Source: JAJRVM01 sp963700515 (lineage in GTDB: Bacteria > Planctomycetota > Planctomycetia > Pirellulales > Pirellulaceae). From it: a stretch of DNA of 64,000 nucleotides. The stretch is from positions 310,001 to 374,000 of the forward strand of contig CAVOXY010000048.1 in NCBI GenBank assembly GCA_963700515.1. The letters are read 5' to 3'. Below, one piece after another: positions 26,455-38,000 of the stretch. The position numbers and the translations under genes are program-made. The notes below the pieces were generated by a model, which made no database searches, was not told the DNA's origin, and saw nothing but the letters and a program-made list of their open reading frames with translations. Position 1 is the stretch's first letter. Each line of letters opens with the position of its first letter.

Positions 26455-26982
26455 ATGAGCACCTTTTTTCCGCAGCTAACCCGCTGTGTCGTAATCTCCA
26501 TCAGTCTGCTCGTTGCAGTGCTCGCGGCCGGTTGCGACCGCTCCGCCGCCGAGAAGAAGCCGCAGGCGGACCAGGTTCAGGGTGCGTCGGGTGAGCATGC
26601 TGACCATACAACTCACGTGGGAGACGGGCACCCGCAGCCCGAAAATTTCGCGCAAGGCGTTAGCGAATTGAAGGAACAGTACTCGGCGATCAAGAAGGCT
26701 TTTGAAGAGGCCGATACGAAAAAGGCCCTCGAGCAGGCCCATGAGCCGCTGCACGTAGTCGGTGAAATCCTCGAAGTCTTGCCCGAGTTGGCGAAACAGG
26801 CCAATCTGTCTCCCGAGGACCTGCAAACCGTAAAGAAGTCGGTCGATGCGCTGTTTGAGGGATATGGTAGCGTGGATGGCGCCGTTCACGCGGGAAAAGA
26901 GCCGGATTACAAGGCCGTCGCGGCGAACCTTGATGAAGCCATGGCCGCCATCGAGGCCGTGCACGTACCGCAAGGGAAATAG
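26455..26982 (+). CDS. Lipoprotein, 175 aa, helical
   Basis: 175 residues with signal and lipobox (VVISISLLVAVLAAGC, Cys 27). After a short His-rich stretch (EHADHTTHVGDGHPQPENF, about residues 47-65), which could bind metal, the rest is helical (ELKEQYSAIKKAFEEADTKK, ALEQAHEPLHVVGEIL, LSPEDLQTVKKSVDALFEGY). The helical part contains spaced His and resembles exported cytochrome-like four-helix bundles without the heme motif. Function unknown. A REP-like hairpin pair follows 26 bases after the stop. Confidence 0.75.
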   Translation: MSTFFPQLTRCVVISISLLVAVLAAGCDRSAAEKKPQADQVQGASGEHADHTTHVGDGHPQPENFAQGVSELKEQYSAIKKAFEEADTKKALEQAHEPLHVVGEILEVLPELAKQANLSPEDLQTVKKSVDALFEGYGSVDGAVHAGKEPDYKAVAANLDEAMAAIEAVHVPQGK

Positions 26983-27007
26983 CCACTTGGGGCGAACGAT
27001 CGCCCAC

Positions 27008-27087
27008 GTTGGTAGGACGGGATCCTATCCCGTCCCAGCACGCTCTGCGAGCACACGTTGGTAGGACGGATCCTATCCCGTCCCAGC
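27008..27087 (+). repeat. Pair of GTAG-headed hairpins
   Basis: Two copies, 49 bases apart, of GTTGGTAGGACGGGATCCTA + TCCCGTCCCAGC. In copy 1, GTAG (27012-27015) heads a perfect 8-base stem GACGGGAT-CCT-ATCCCGTC (27016-27034). Copy 2 (GTAG at 27061) has lost one G from the left arm. The build (GTAG, 8-base stem, 3-base loop) is the same as that of the arrays at 17.3-17.9 kb with another stem sequence. Confidence 0.75.
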
Positions 27088-27215
27088 CGTGCCCCCCTTG
27101 ATCCCGAGCCACTCTGCACACAGCGTGAGCGCAACTTGCACAAGAGAACTTTATCGAGCTTACCTGTGGTCAGTTATTTGCATCATTGACACTTTCTTAC
27201 TGAGAGCACTCCATC

Positions 27216-28184
27216 ATGAAAAGCCAACGCGTTTCCCTCGGATTGGCTGTCCCACTTGGCATCGTCCTGGCTCTGTCCGTGGGGCCTCTTCGCCGAATCG
27301 CCCGGGCCCAAGAACCTCCGCTGCGGCTGGCATTCATTACATGCTGCAAGGACGCCGTCTTCTTTGATCCGGTCGAGAAGGGGATGGAGGATGCCGCCAA
27401 GAAGATGGGAGTGGAGTGCACTTGGATGGGGGTCGAAGGTGTCGACATGCCCGCCCAGGCCGCCTTGGTGCGACAAGCTCTGAAAGATGGCTATGACGGG
27501 ATCGCGCTGAATCTGGTCGATCCGGAAGCGTTCGATGGTGTCGTGCAGGAAGCAATCTCGCAAGGCGTGCCTGTTGTCGGATTCAATACCGACGACCATG
27601 CCACGCCCAATGCCCGGCTCAGCTGCGTGAATCAGCGACTCTACGCGGCCGGCCGATCACTGGCCAAATTCGCCTCCCCCAAGATCCCCCAGGGCGCTCA
27701 CGTGCTGCTGACCATGCATGATCACGGAGTCTCGTCGCTGGAGGATCGACTCCGCGGTTTGCAGGATGAACTGAAGACCAAAAACGTCCAGGCTACGGTT
27801 CGCGTGACCGGCAACGACTCCGTGAAGGGAGCGGAGATCATCAAACAAGAGCTGGAAAAGGACCCGCAAATCCACATCGTGCTGAGCACCGGCCAAGCGG
27901 ATACCGAAGCCGCTGGGCGGGCCATCGCGCAGCATTTTGCCGGCCAAGGCTATTGGTCCGCCGGATTCGACCTGTCCCCCACCACGCTCAAACTGATCCA
28001 GGAAGGGGTGATTCTCGGGACCGTTGACCAGCAGCCCTACATCCAGGGATTCTACCCGGTAATTCAGTTGACTCTGTACCTCCGCTACGGCATCACCCCG
28101 TCGAACATCGATGCCGGAGCCACCATCATTACTCAGGAGACCGTCGATCAGGCGATCAAGCTCACGGAGCAGAAGTACCGGTAG
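27216..28184 (+). CDS. Periplasmic sugar-binding protein (RbsB/LacI-like)
   Basis: 322 residues with a signal peptide (MKSQRVSLGLAVPLGIVLAL, cleavage after ARA near 30). The mature protein is a peripla_BP_4 type binding protein: LRLAFITCCKDAVFFDPVEK, GVECTWMGVEGVDMPAQAAL, VRQALKDGYDGIALNLVDPE, PVVGFNTDDHATP and GFDLSPTTLKLIQEGVILGT, with a final VDQQPYIQGFYPVIQL segment. These proteins bind ribose, xylose or similar sugars for ABC import. No permease or ATPase lies adjacent, so its transporter or sensor partner is elsewhere. Confidence 0.85.
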   Translation: MKSQRVSLGLAVPLGIVLALSVGPLRRIARAQEPPLRLAFITCCKDAVFFDPVEKGMEDAAKKMGVECTWMGVEGVDMPAQAALVRQALKDGYDGIALNLVDPEAFDGVVQEAISQGVPVVGFNTDDHATPNARLSCVNQRLYAAGRSLAKFASPKIPQGAHVLLTMHDHGVSSLEDRLRGLQDELKTKNVQATVRVTGNDSVKGAEIIKQELEKDPQIHIVLSTGQADTEAAGRAIAQHFAGQGYWSAGFDLSPTTLKLIQEGVILGTVDQQPYIQGFYPVIQLTLYLRYGITPSNIDAGATIITQETVDQAIKLTEQKYR

Positions 28185-28186
28185 GA

Positions 28187-28310
28187 AATGAGGAGTGAGG
28201 AGTGAGGCCCGCTTGCCGGAGCCTAACTGGAACGAATCGGGAATGCGGAATGTCGTCCGCCCGACGATCGCTCACAAATAACCAATAACCAATAACCAAT
28301 AACCAACCAA
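28187..28310 (+). repeat. Composite repeat after the sugar-binding protein gene
   Basis: Starting 3 bases after the stop: AGGAGTGAGGAGTGAGG tract (28187-28206), linker, tag GAACGAATCGGGAATGCGGA (28230-28252), then an AATAACC/CCAATAACC array (28274-28310). Read in the direction of the gene just upstream, the module order is the same as at 25390, 29560 and 47035 (where the genes lie on the minus strand). Confidence 0.8.
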
Positions 28311-28319
28311 AATAGCAGA

Positions 28320-28352
28320 GTGGGAGCCCAACCACGTGAAGCGGGCTCCCAC
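28320..28352. repeat. Perfect 10-base-stem hairpin
   Basis: GTGGGAGCCC (28320-28329) and GGGCTCCCAC (28343-28352) enclose a 13-base loop containing CACGTG. It lies between the convergent ends of the sugar-binding gene and the CsrA-receiver gene. It could slow or end transcription in both directions, but no T run directly follows either arm. Confidence 0.55.
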
Positions 28353-28471
28353 CCTCTATCAGGCTCGAACGGGTATTTCCTTGCGTCGTCGCTCTTCATC
28401 CATGAATGGACCGGTCGGACCGGCTCGCAGGCAACTGGGTCATTGCCATACCCGCTCGGCCAATCGTGCGT

Positions 28472-29243
28472 CTATTGTACGGAGAACTGCAGGTCGCGAT
28501 GCAACTCGGCTACTAACGACTGTGGATTAAGCGGCTTGCGGAACCAACGGTCCACGCCTGTCGGCCCCACCGTCACGCCCATGTCCGCCGGCACCCTACC
28601 GCTGACCGCAAAGACTCTCAAACCACTGAACTGAGGGTTCTGACGGATGGCCGAAATCGTCGCCGGTCCATCGCATCGCGGCATCTGCATGTCCAACAGC
28701 ACCACGTCCGGCTGACCGTGCTCGGATAAGAAATCCAGCGCGTCGCAGCCATCCGCGGCCGTGTCGACTTCGAAACCGCTCAGCCGTAGGAACCCGGCCA
28801 GCAACTCGCTTTCATTGGCATCGTCCTCGACCAGTAACGCATGCCGCGCAGCCGCGGGCGGTGCCGCGGTATCTCTCGTGCCCAAATCTTCGTCCAATGA
28901 CTGGAACTCGGACAATACCTTCACCAGCGTTCGGTCCGCGTTCTCCACCTGCCCCACTTCTATCTGCTTCTGGGCCAACTGCAGTCCGACGGTGGCCCGA
29001 TTCAGACGGTTCCGCAGCCGATGGTCGGACGTTTTATCCTGCGCCGCCTGTCCCGGCGGCAGCCACTTGCTCCACGTTCTCAGACATTTCTTTCTGAGCC
29101 AGTTCGTGGCGCAGGATGCGCACATGGGGTGGCGCTTCCACACCCACACGCACATTACGTCCAACGATCTTCAGAATCTCCACGGTAATTCCCAGATTGG
29201 GAAAGACGATCTTGTCGTCTTGTCGGCGTGATAGAACGAGCAT
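28472..29243 (-). CDS. CsrA-receiver fusion protein, frameshifted
   Basis: From ATG 29243 the first 69 codons encode a CsrA domain (MLVLSRRQDDKIVFPNLGIT, then VRVGVEAPPHVRILRHELAQ) with the RNA-contacting Leu4 and the Arg of the RHE segment. The frame then ends, but a shift of one base near 29045 leads into a helical linker (about 45 residues) and a response-regulator receiver domain (HALLVEDDANESELLAGFL; phospho-acceptor Asp in VLLDMQMP; conserved Lys in FRKPL). Both parts are high-quality protein sequence, so the gene is read as one with an indel. CsrA binds mRNA leaders; a fused receiver would let phosphorylation control this. A small domain with unknown role lies in the linker. Confidence 0.75.
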
Positions 29244-29559
29244 CTGTCGTCTCCTTACGAGCGAACATTCGTCCCGCTGAAACTCGACGGGGACGGGTAT
29301 CCGTACTGCGAAATCGGTCTCTTGCGCTCAACTTCTCACGACCGTGTCGAAATAACAACCGCCTCGCGGGAAGCCCAGCCCGTGCAGAGGTAAGCCGTCA
29401 ACCTCCATGTCAACCGTCTCGCGGAGACGCGCGGCATCCTTGTCGCGTCGCTCACCGAGTTTGCCACGCGAAATACTACCAGAGAACGGCGGCGGGGCAA
29501 ATGTCACTTTTTCAGAAAAGACGATGCTATCATCGCCCCCCAAGGAGGATGGTTGCATG

Positions 29560-29812
29560 TTGGTCATTGGTCATTGGTCATTGGTCATTGGTCATTGGTC
29601 ATTGGTCATTGGTCATTGGTCATTGGTCATTGGTCATTGGTGAGCGATCGTCTCGCGGACGATATATTCCGTAATCCGCACTGCGCATTGCCGATTCGTT
29701 CCGAACAGGTTGAGGCTACGGGCTTGAGAACCTCACTACTCACTCCTCACTACTCATACTCACCTCACTACTCACTACTCACTACTCACCTCACTCACTC
29801 CTCACTCCTCAG
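29560..29812 (-). repeat. Composite repeat after the glycoside hydrolase-like gene
   Basis: An array of about eleven ATTGGTC heptamers (29560-29641) is followed by the tag TCCGCACTGCGCATTGCCGA (29668-29702), a linker (GAGGCTACGGGCTTGAG) and a CACTACT/CACTCCT tract (about 29732-29812) that reaches the stop of the minus-strand gene (29809). Module order and orientation relative to the gene are as at 25390. The linker is nearly identical to the one there. Confidence 0.8.
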
Positions 29813-31480
29813 CGACTCTTCGGCTCGATGAACACGGGATACTCGGTCAAGCGGCAAGTCAGCCGACCGTTTTCGACCCGGGCCGACCGGACATTCGGTT
29901 TTGTCTGGTCGATGCGTGAGATGATCTCTGTAATCTGAGCTTCCTGGGCCGGCACGGGGATCCGCGTTTCGATTTCTCCCATCGGCTCATCATGGTTCTG
30001 TCCGATGTGATCATCGTAGAAAGCCACGAGTACCTGCCGATCATTCTCGAGTTGGCAGCGGTAGACGTACACGTTTTCGGGCATACGGATGCGCTGAATA
30101 CTCTGTAATCCGTTCAGCTTCGTAATGGTCAGGTTGTACGTGTAGGCAGCCGGCCAAAGATGCCGAAATGTGGCGCTATAGAGGCCGTGGTGTGAGAGCG
30201 TCGAGACAGCCAGCGGGTTCTGTGCATCGACCGCCCAGCCCATCATCAACTTGCGACTCCCCGCGTCCAACGCCACCATGCAGATCTTCACCACCTGAGC
30301 GGCCTGCATGCCGCGATACCACTGGTTGACCGTATCGAATTGCGGGTGCTTGGGATTCTTCAGGATCTTGATGTATTCCTTGCTGCGTGACGGGGTCGGC
30401 CAGGCATGCAAGGTCCAGTTGGGAAGCACCAGCGGTTCCATGAGCGGAAATCCACTGTAGATCTCGGCGCTCCAGATCTCCTTGCCCCGTCCCCTGACGT
30501 CGTGCAGCAGTTCAGCGCTCTTCTTCACGATACCGTAGTTGGGCCAGCGAGCATCCAGGATATCGTAAGCGTCGGTGAAACGGGCCGTGGCGATGGAGAA
30601 GGCTTCGGTGCGCCGCACGAAGTTGACCATGTCGGCGGGGACCCGCGGGAGTTGTTGGCTCACGTACAACCGAGTGCGTGCATCCATCTCGAGATCGTAA
30701 AACCCGTAGATCTCGCGAAAGCCGATACCGGACAAGATGATTTTCACCTGCGGGCATGCCGCGCGAGCGGCCAGAGCGAACTGGCGTAGCAGCAGGCCGT
30801 ATTGCTCGGCAGTCCCCGTCCAAAACACCTCGTTGCTGTACTCGTTCCCCACCTGGTAATGCAGCACGGGAAAGAGCAAGCCAGGCATATCGTCTTGCCC
30901 ATCACCGTCATAGCGCTCCACCAGGCTCTGGATATAATCCCGCAGGTCCTGCATATGCTCTGGCTTGGGAAGATAGTCGGCTCCCGCCAGCGCGAACGTC
31001 TTGGCAATTCCCTTCAAGTAGACGAACTCCTGGTCGTTTTTTTCAGCGGTGGCCCACGGTGATTCAAACCGCATCGAGACCATGATATGGATCCCATTGC
31101 GCTGCCACGTGCGAACCGCCTCATCCAGATCCGACCAGTGGTAGGTGTGCCGACCATTGCGGGGCGCCGCAGGTTCGATCACCTTCCATTCCAGCCTGGC
31201 CAGATTGACCCACCGAATCGCGACGTCGCGGCACACGCTATCGACCAGCTCACGATTGCGAGCCCCTGGGCTGTGCACAAACACATAGTCCAGCCCGAAC
31301 GGCGAGTCCCAGCCTTCCTTAACAAACCGGTCAAACGCTGCGCGGTCCGTCAGTCGCGGAGCAATTTCCTCGGCGGCCGGCGTCCTCGCACCGCCCGCAG
31401 CCACAGAGCAGTAAGATCGCCACGGCCACTGCACGAAGGGCCGCCACACGTCGCAGAATCGAAGGTTCGGTGGCGCACAT
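29809..31480 (-). CDS. Glycoside hydrolase-like lipoprotein (clan A barrel), N-terminal frameshift
   Basis: The main frame gives about 530 residues. The natural start is likely ATG 31480 in another frame, which opens a lipoprotein signal (RRVAALRAVAVAILLLCGCG); a one-base shift near 31385 joins it to AAEEIAPRLTDRAAFDRFVK. The barrel has IRWVNLARLEWKVIEP and WQRNGIHIMVSMRFESPW, with a putative acid/base Glu in LHYQVGNEYSNEVFW (NE motif) and a second Glu candidate in WSAEIYSGFP. These are the positions expected of a retaining glycosidase. The C-terminal domain (about 440-570) is beta-rich. Substrate unknown. Confidence 0.7.
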
Positions 31481-31589
31481 GAGGTGTCTCCCGAAAATCG
31501 ACGTTGATCGCGATCGACGCAGATTGCCACACAGCAATACTCGTGTGGCCGCGCGGGAGTTTCAATCCTCAGCGGACCTCACGGTGGCG

Positions 31590-32035
31590 ACTGTGTTTTT
31601 GTCGCTTGCTTGCTGCAGCACTGGCTCCGCTCGCGACGGACAACGCGTGATGATGGCTGTCCTTTTCGTCGCTCCCTCAGGAAAGTGGCACACGGCAGGG
31701 TGATGGCTGCGTTTTTGTCGCTCGCTTAGCCTGGCACCCGGCACCTTGGGAAGTGGAGAGCGGCGGCTTGCTTCAACACTGGCTCCGCTCGCGACGGACG
31801 ACGCATGGTGATGGCTATCCTTTTCGTCGCTCGCTCAGGAAAGTGCCACCCGCCGGCCCAGCCTGCGTGGCACCTTGGGAAGTGGAGAGCGGCGGCTTGC
31901 TGCAGCACTGGCTCCGCTCGCGATTGACAACGCGGGGTGATGGCTGTCTCTTTCGTCGCTCGCTCAGCCAGTGCCACCCGCGCATGGTGATGGCTGTCGA
32001 TTTCGTCGCTCGCTCAGGAAAGTGGCACCCGGCGA
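31590..32035. repeat. Three imperfect ~130-base direct repeats
   Basis: Units start at about 31606, 31766 and 31892. Each holds, in order, GGCTTGCTGCAGCACTGGCT, then CCGCTCGCGACGGACAACGC, then GGTGATGGCTGTCCTTTTCG, a TCGCTCGCTCAGGAAAGTGG motif and usually a CACCTTGGGAAGTGGAGAGC motif. Extra partial copies of the GTGATGGCTG...TCGCTCGCTCAG part occur between them. They lie behind the stop of the giant gene and before the glycoside hydrolase gene. No gene is supported here. Confidence 0.75.
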
Positions 32036-35000
32036 TCACTCTGTGGCTTGGTGCTGCTCTACCTCGCGTTCCAGCCTATTCACTTCCGACTGGACGTTCG
32101 AAAACCGGTCAGGCCAGGATCGTGATTTCAATTTCTCGATCGTCTGCCGGGCGGCGTCCCACTGCTGCAAGTGAACCTGCGCGCCGGCCAGACCGAGCCA
32201 GCCGGTGGGTTCGAGCGAACGGAGTGTAGCCACCTGCTGCCAGTGGGCGGCTGCATCCTGCCAGCGTGATTGCTCTTGACGAATCTCGGCCAGCATGGCG
32301 TGTCCCTCCGCTTCGTGCGGAAGCACCTCGACAATCGACGTATAGGTACGTTCGACATCCTCAGGTTGCCCAACGCCCTCGAACCTGCGTCCCAACGACT
32401 TGTAGGTCTCGATGTCGCGGGGCGTTAGCCGCAACAGAACGAGACACTGATCTGATCGCCGCCTGGGCGTCGTTCTGCCGATCATAGCACTCGATCAGCT
32501 TCTTGTGCGATTCGACATCGTTGGCCTGCAGGGCCGTTGCCAGCTTCAACTGCACTACAGCTTGAGCGTACTCCTGTTTCTCCATGAACACCACTGCCAT
32601 CGCCTGGCGAACGATCGGCTTGTCCAGTTCCGTCTGGGAAACCTCCTGATCAAGCTGCTGGACATACGCATCGAGATCGCGCGACTCCCGCAGCACCTGC
32701 TTGAGTGATTCGAGCGCATCTCTCCGCTGCTGTTGCTGTGGTCCCCAGCTGACAATTGCCTCGCTCGCCGCATCCACCGCTTCGGCGGTCTTTCCCAGTC
32801 CTGCATAGGCTCGCGCCAGCGACTGGCAATACGCCGACAACGTACCATCACCCGCGCTGCGACGAGGTTGCGACCGTTTGTGCAGCGGTATCAGCTCGGT
32901 GTAGTACTTCACCGACTGCTCGTAAAGCTGATTCTCCAGACAGCTGGCAGCCAATCGGGAAATACTGTCTTCCGTCCAGCGACCACTTTCGTGGAAATAG
33001 CCGTCCGTTTGCTCCAGCAACTTCATCAGTTCATGCTGGCGATGCGTCTGGAAATACGCGTGCATCAGCTCCGTGCGGTACGCCATATTTTCGGGGCCAT
33101 GTTCGACAAGTGGCTCCAGCACGGGAATCGATTCCTCATACCTTTGCTCGTGACGCAGATAGTCAGCCAGTTGAAATTGTCCATTGGCATCCAAGGTTGC
33201 ATCGCGCAGCGCCACGGATAACATCTCGATGGCACGCGCGTAGTTATTGAGTCCGTTTGCCAGGTACTCGGCAATGTACTTGACAGCCTCGCCCGACTTT
33301 TTGCGTTGGGCATACACGGTTTCGGCCGTGCGCAGAAATGCGGCGGACTGCGCCTCCCAGAAATACTCATGGTGCCGCCAGTAGATCACACGATTGCGCG
33401 ACTCACGCGACTCCAGATCTCGCCGTAATTCGTTTGTCACGATTGCCAACAAGGGCTCTTCCAGGTCTCCGAGGTTCGGAACTTCTTTGCGCCAATGGGC
33501 CAGCCGATACCAGTGTTGGTCCCAACCGCTCTGCCAGGAAAATGCAAACCACCCCGGTTCGTTCTGAAGGGACCGAATCAGGAATGCCAGCCCCTCACGT
33601 GGTCCGGCCAGTTCGTAGATCGCCTGCGCGACGCGGCCAATCGTCCCCTGATAATCATTCACCTGGAGCTTCATTACGGCGGGCAGCCGATCGCGGGCAA
33701 ATGCCACGAGGTCGGCCGCAGGTGAACCGATCTTCTTGTTTTGCGCAGTCCGATAGACGCTGACGAGTCGATCGATCAACTGGCGACGATGATTCGGATC
33801 CGGATGATCCAATTCACTCTGCAACTGGCCGGTCAACGCCCGATACAGCGCGGCTGCCTTGCCCAGCGAGACTTCCCCATCGTCGCGCACAGCCCGTTCG
33901 TACAGCTGATACATTTGCTGAGCAAGCCACAGACGTTGCTGGGCGTTAACCGGATGCTTGAGCTGCTCCTGGAGCACTGTTTCAGCACGGGCGAAACGTC
34001 CTTTGCCTGCCAGGTAATCGACGTAGCTGCCCAACGGGCCATTGGCACTTGCGGGCAGCACACCGCCGTTGGCGGCCTGATATACCTGCAAGGCTGACTC
34101 CAGCAAATCGATCGCGTCGTCTCCGCGCCCGTAGTCCCAGTGGGTCTGTGCCAGGCTCCACGCGATGTGCAGGGCATCGCCGGTACCGGCACCAGCCTGC
34201 TGCCATAGCACGTTCAGCTGTCGCTGTTGCTCGGCCGCCACCGACTCGACCGCCACGCGGCCCAGATTGGCCAGCAGATCCGCCATCAAGCGTGGTTCGC
34301 CAGAGGTCCACTCCCGGTCGAATGCGCGGTGCATGGCAGCCAGAGCCCGGTCGGCGTGGGGCCCCGGCTGGTTGATCAGCTCGGCAGCACGACGCTCGAC
34401 CAATAACTCCAGCAGATCAACCGCCCGTTGGTCGACGATCGATGTCGCTCGCTGGCGCACTTGGGGTAGATGCTCGATGAGCGTATCACAAGTCGCTTCG
34501 TCGCGGATCTCCGACAAGGTGTCCCTCATACCCGACAAAAACGGATATACCGTTCCGGCAGTGTGTCCCACAACGGCGTCCGCCAGGGCGGCCAGCAGTC
34601 GGAAGTCATGCGTCTGGCGATAAAATGCGCAATGTGCCAAGATACCTTGCCGGATCGGTCGATTTGGCAAACAGGACCGTGAACACACGTGGCACATTTT
34701 CGTCCAGCTCGGTGGGCCCCGCACCGGAACTGCTCGGCCCACCGAACGGGTCCCCGGGAACTCGGCCCCCCAGATCCTGGAGCTGTCGGGAAAGCCACGA
34801 TTGGAGCGCCGACTCGCCCGTCATCTCGAGAGCGGACCGCAGCGAACCCTCATACTTTTCACGCTCATCAACCACCGTGTACCAGTCGGCCAAGGCTCGC
34901 AATTCAGCACCGCCCAATGCGTCTTTCGCCTCGAGTTGCTCAAACTGCGTGATGGCTTCTTGGACCTCGCCCTGTTCCGCCAGTAGATACCCGAGGGCAA

Positions 35001-38000
35001 GACGCCATAGATCGACCAATTCGTGATCTTCCTTGATCCACTCGCCCAATAACTTGATCAGCTTGTCCGGCTGATCCAAGGCGATGAGCAGCTGATACTT
35101 GTACTGCTGCCAGCGAGCCGCATCTTCAGGTAGCTGTACGATGGCCTTGTCGACGTACTGCAACAGCCGTTGGATCAATTCTGGTTTTGCATCGCGCCGA
35201 GCTGCCAGGTTGGCAAGAGTAGCCAGATATCGGCGCAACAAGATCGTTTTCAACTGGTCGGTGGGTTGCCCGGCGTCAAGACGTACTGGTTCGGTGCCCA
35301 GGAACTCCCAGCATCGCTCGACAACCTGATCGAGATGCTCCTCGAGTTGGACCTGCAAGTAGATCCACTCGGCATTCATCCAGCCAACCAGTTCCTCGGG
35401 AGCAGTGCGCAGTCGCCGCTCCAGCTGCACGACATATTCCTGCCTGGCTTGCCGCAGATTGGCGGCCTGCACGTCCCGCAGCTCCGTCCTGGACAACTCC
35501 GACTGGTTCTTCACTTCGCTCATCAGCGCCCGATAACGGGTGAGTACCATCACATCGGTCAGCTGGCAAATCGCGGCCACGTGCCGAACAAGCCGCTCGA
35601 AAGGTTCCGCACTGAGGCTTAACTCCGGCACCAGCGACGCGGCTTCGTCCTCAACGCCCTGCGACCAAGGTTGCCGTAAGAGGGTGTTGAAGAAGGTCTC
35701 GGCGTACTGATCGCGATACCGCCCTGGTCCTTCCGACAATTGCCTGCGCAAAAATGCCAGATACGACTCGGTATCACTCTTGTCCGACAGTAGCCGGGCG
35801 AGCAATGCGCCCCACTGATGTTTGCGGTCGGCAGTCGACTCAGTCTCCCAGCGCCGTGTCACCTGCTCAATGATGCTCTTCCACAGCTCCGACTCCGCCA
35901 CTCCGTCATCGGACGGGATCCAGTTGGTCACGCGCTGCAGGCGATCATATTCGAGTGTATCGATATTCTGCTTCACGATCCGAGCTATTTCACGACGAAC
36001 TTGTCGAGCTTGATCCGTCTGGTAGAACAGCTGCGAATTCATGATCTGATCAGTGGCGTTGGCCCCACCAGCGTCCCACACATCCGCGCCATTGGCGTAC
36101 GCCAAGACAATCTCTGAGAGCGGATCGAGCCATCGCTCGTCGAGTCGATTCGTGTTCAGATCGTACCCCTGCCCCAATGCTTGCATCACGGCAGCCTGCA
36201 GCCGCGCCGATGCTGCCTTCGACAGTTTCTCGGGCTTCCTTCCCGCCGCCAGCCACGCGGCGATCAATTCGTTCGCCTTTTCGATTTGATCGTCCTTGAT
36301 CAGTGCTGTCAGATATTGCTGATACGCAGTCGTGGTCTCCGGATCCGCGGCCACCCAGAGAGCCAGGTACTCGACCAATTGGGGATACCGTCCCTGAGAA
36401 CGATACATCTGCGTGACAACATTGTGCAGCGACTCTTCCTCGTAAGGATACCACTTCGCTTCAGGCACCAGGACCTGAGCGATCCAGGCTGTTGCTGCGT
36501 CGTATTCTCCAGCGTTGATCAAAGCCTGTGCGTACGCCTGCTGCAGATTGTTGTCGCGTGGGTATTTTGCGGCCAACTCCTTTCGCAACGTCAGAGCTTC
36601 ATCATTGCGCCCCGTCTGGTTCAGGAAGTCGGCACGTCGCAGTTGCCACTGATTGCCGGCCTGCAAACAACCCGCCTGGCGGGCGTAGATCGGCTCGAGC
36701 GCGTCGAGCAGGGTCAGCATTTCACTGGCTTCGCAAACCGCTGAAGCCTGAGAAATGAGATGGTTGGCCAGGAAGTACTCCTGCGTGGCGGCGCCACCAA
36801 CTGGCGGTTGAGCCAAATTCGCCGCTCGGTCGAGGATTCGCAGTCGCAATTCTTCACGTCGCCGGGCATCTTGCAGCACGGCATCTCGCAGCCACTTCAT
36901 CGCGGGTTTTTCACCCGCTAATTTCTCCATCGCTTCGAGTTGCTGCAGAACGCGATCCCATTTCTGGATCTGAGCAAAATGCAGGAGCACGACCAGGTGA
37001 TCTTCGAACTTGCCGTTCCCGTCCGCATCAGCCTTGCGCGCTGCGGGTAGGTTGGGCAGCGGTTCGTGGACCCACTGTACGTGATCCTGCCCAATCTGCT
37101 CCTCTTTCATCCGTTGCGTGAACTTCTCGTCATCCAGTTCCGCAAATTCCTGGGTCATCAGCATACTGCGACGTTCCTGATCGTCAAACGATTCGATCTG
37201 CGTCGCCCACCAGCCGCCAGCCACCTGAACGAAGCCGCCAAACTTCTGTACCGAAGTGACCTTACCGTCCTGCCAGTTCTCAGATTGCACCAGTACGTTC
37301 TTCTGCGTATCGATTAGGAAGTGAATCTCATAGTTCACGTTTGTCGGGTGTTTTGCGATCAAGAGCGTTTGTGAGTCACTCTGGGGTTTCAGCTCGACCT
37401 GATAGTCGCGATACGTCTGCTCGAGTGACGTCGTCACGTTACCGCTGAGATCGAGCGGTGGATCGCGGAGTTGCTCGGCCGTCGCAGTGCGGGTGCGTCC
37501 GAGCTGAAAGGCCTGGGAATACACGCTACGCTGCTCTTGGTCGCACTGTTGCACGAGCGTCTGGCTGCCGTTCCCTTCGGTCTTGACCAGCCAGGCGCTG
37601 GCAGACAGCAGATGGATCGTTTGCTGCTGCGACGTCAAGTTGCCCCAGCGAACGTCGAAGTATTTCGCAGTGCGCACAATCTCAAGCGGTCCGGGCGGAA
37701 CCGTCAGTTGTTCGTTGCGCAACAGGCGATCCGAAAGCTGCTTGGCGTCGTTCGGCCAGGCCGATTCGAGACGTTGGGGAACAACTGGGGAAGGAACCGC
37801 CGGCAACTGGGGAAGGAGCGTATTGAGCCAGTCGACCGGTTGGGGCCCTATTCGCCGGTACTTGGCATAGGAGCCAAACGCCACGCTGCCACCACCGACG
37901 TAACCCATAGGCTTAACATCGGTATCCCACAGCCGTCTGTCGTGGAGTGCAGCAGATTCGGTCATTGCGTCCAATGCATCGTCATTCGCGTACCAACGGT

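Noticed and set aside
28472..29243. Programmed ribosomal frameshift in the CsrA-receiver gene
   Set aside because: No slippery heptamer or clear pseudoknot at the junction, and many other genes in this window show the same kind of single-base break.
29407..29643. Reading frame through the ATTGGTC array (repeated IGHWSLV)
   Set aside because: The repetitive peptide only reflects the heptamer repeat; several other copies give the same peptide by chance.
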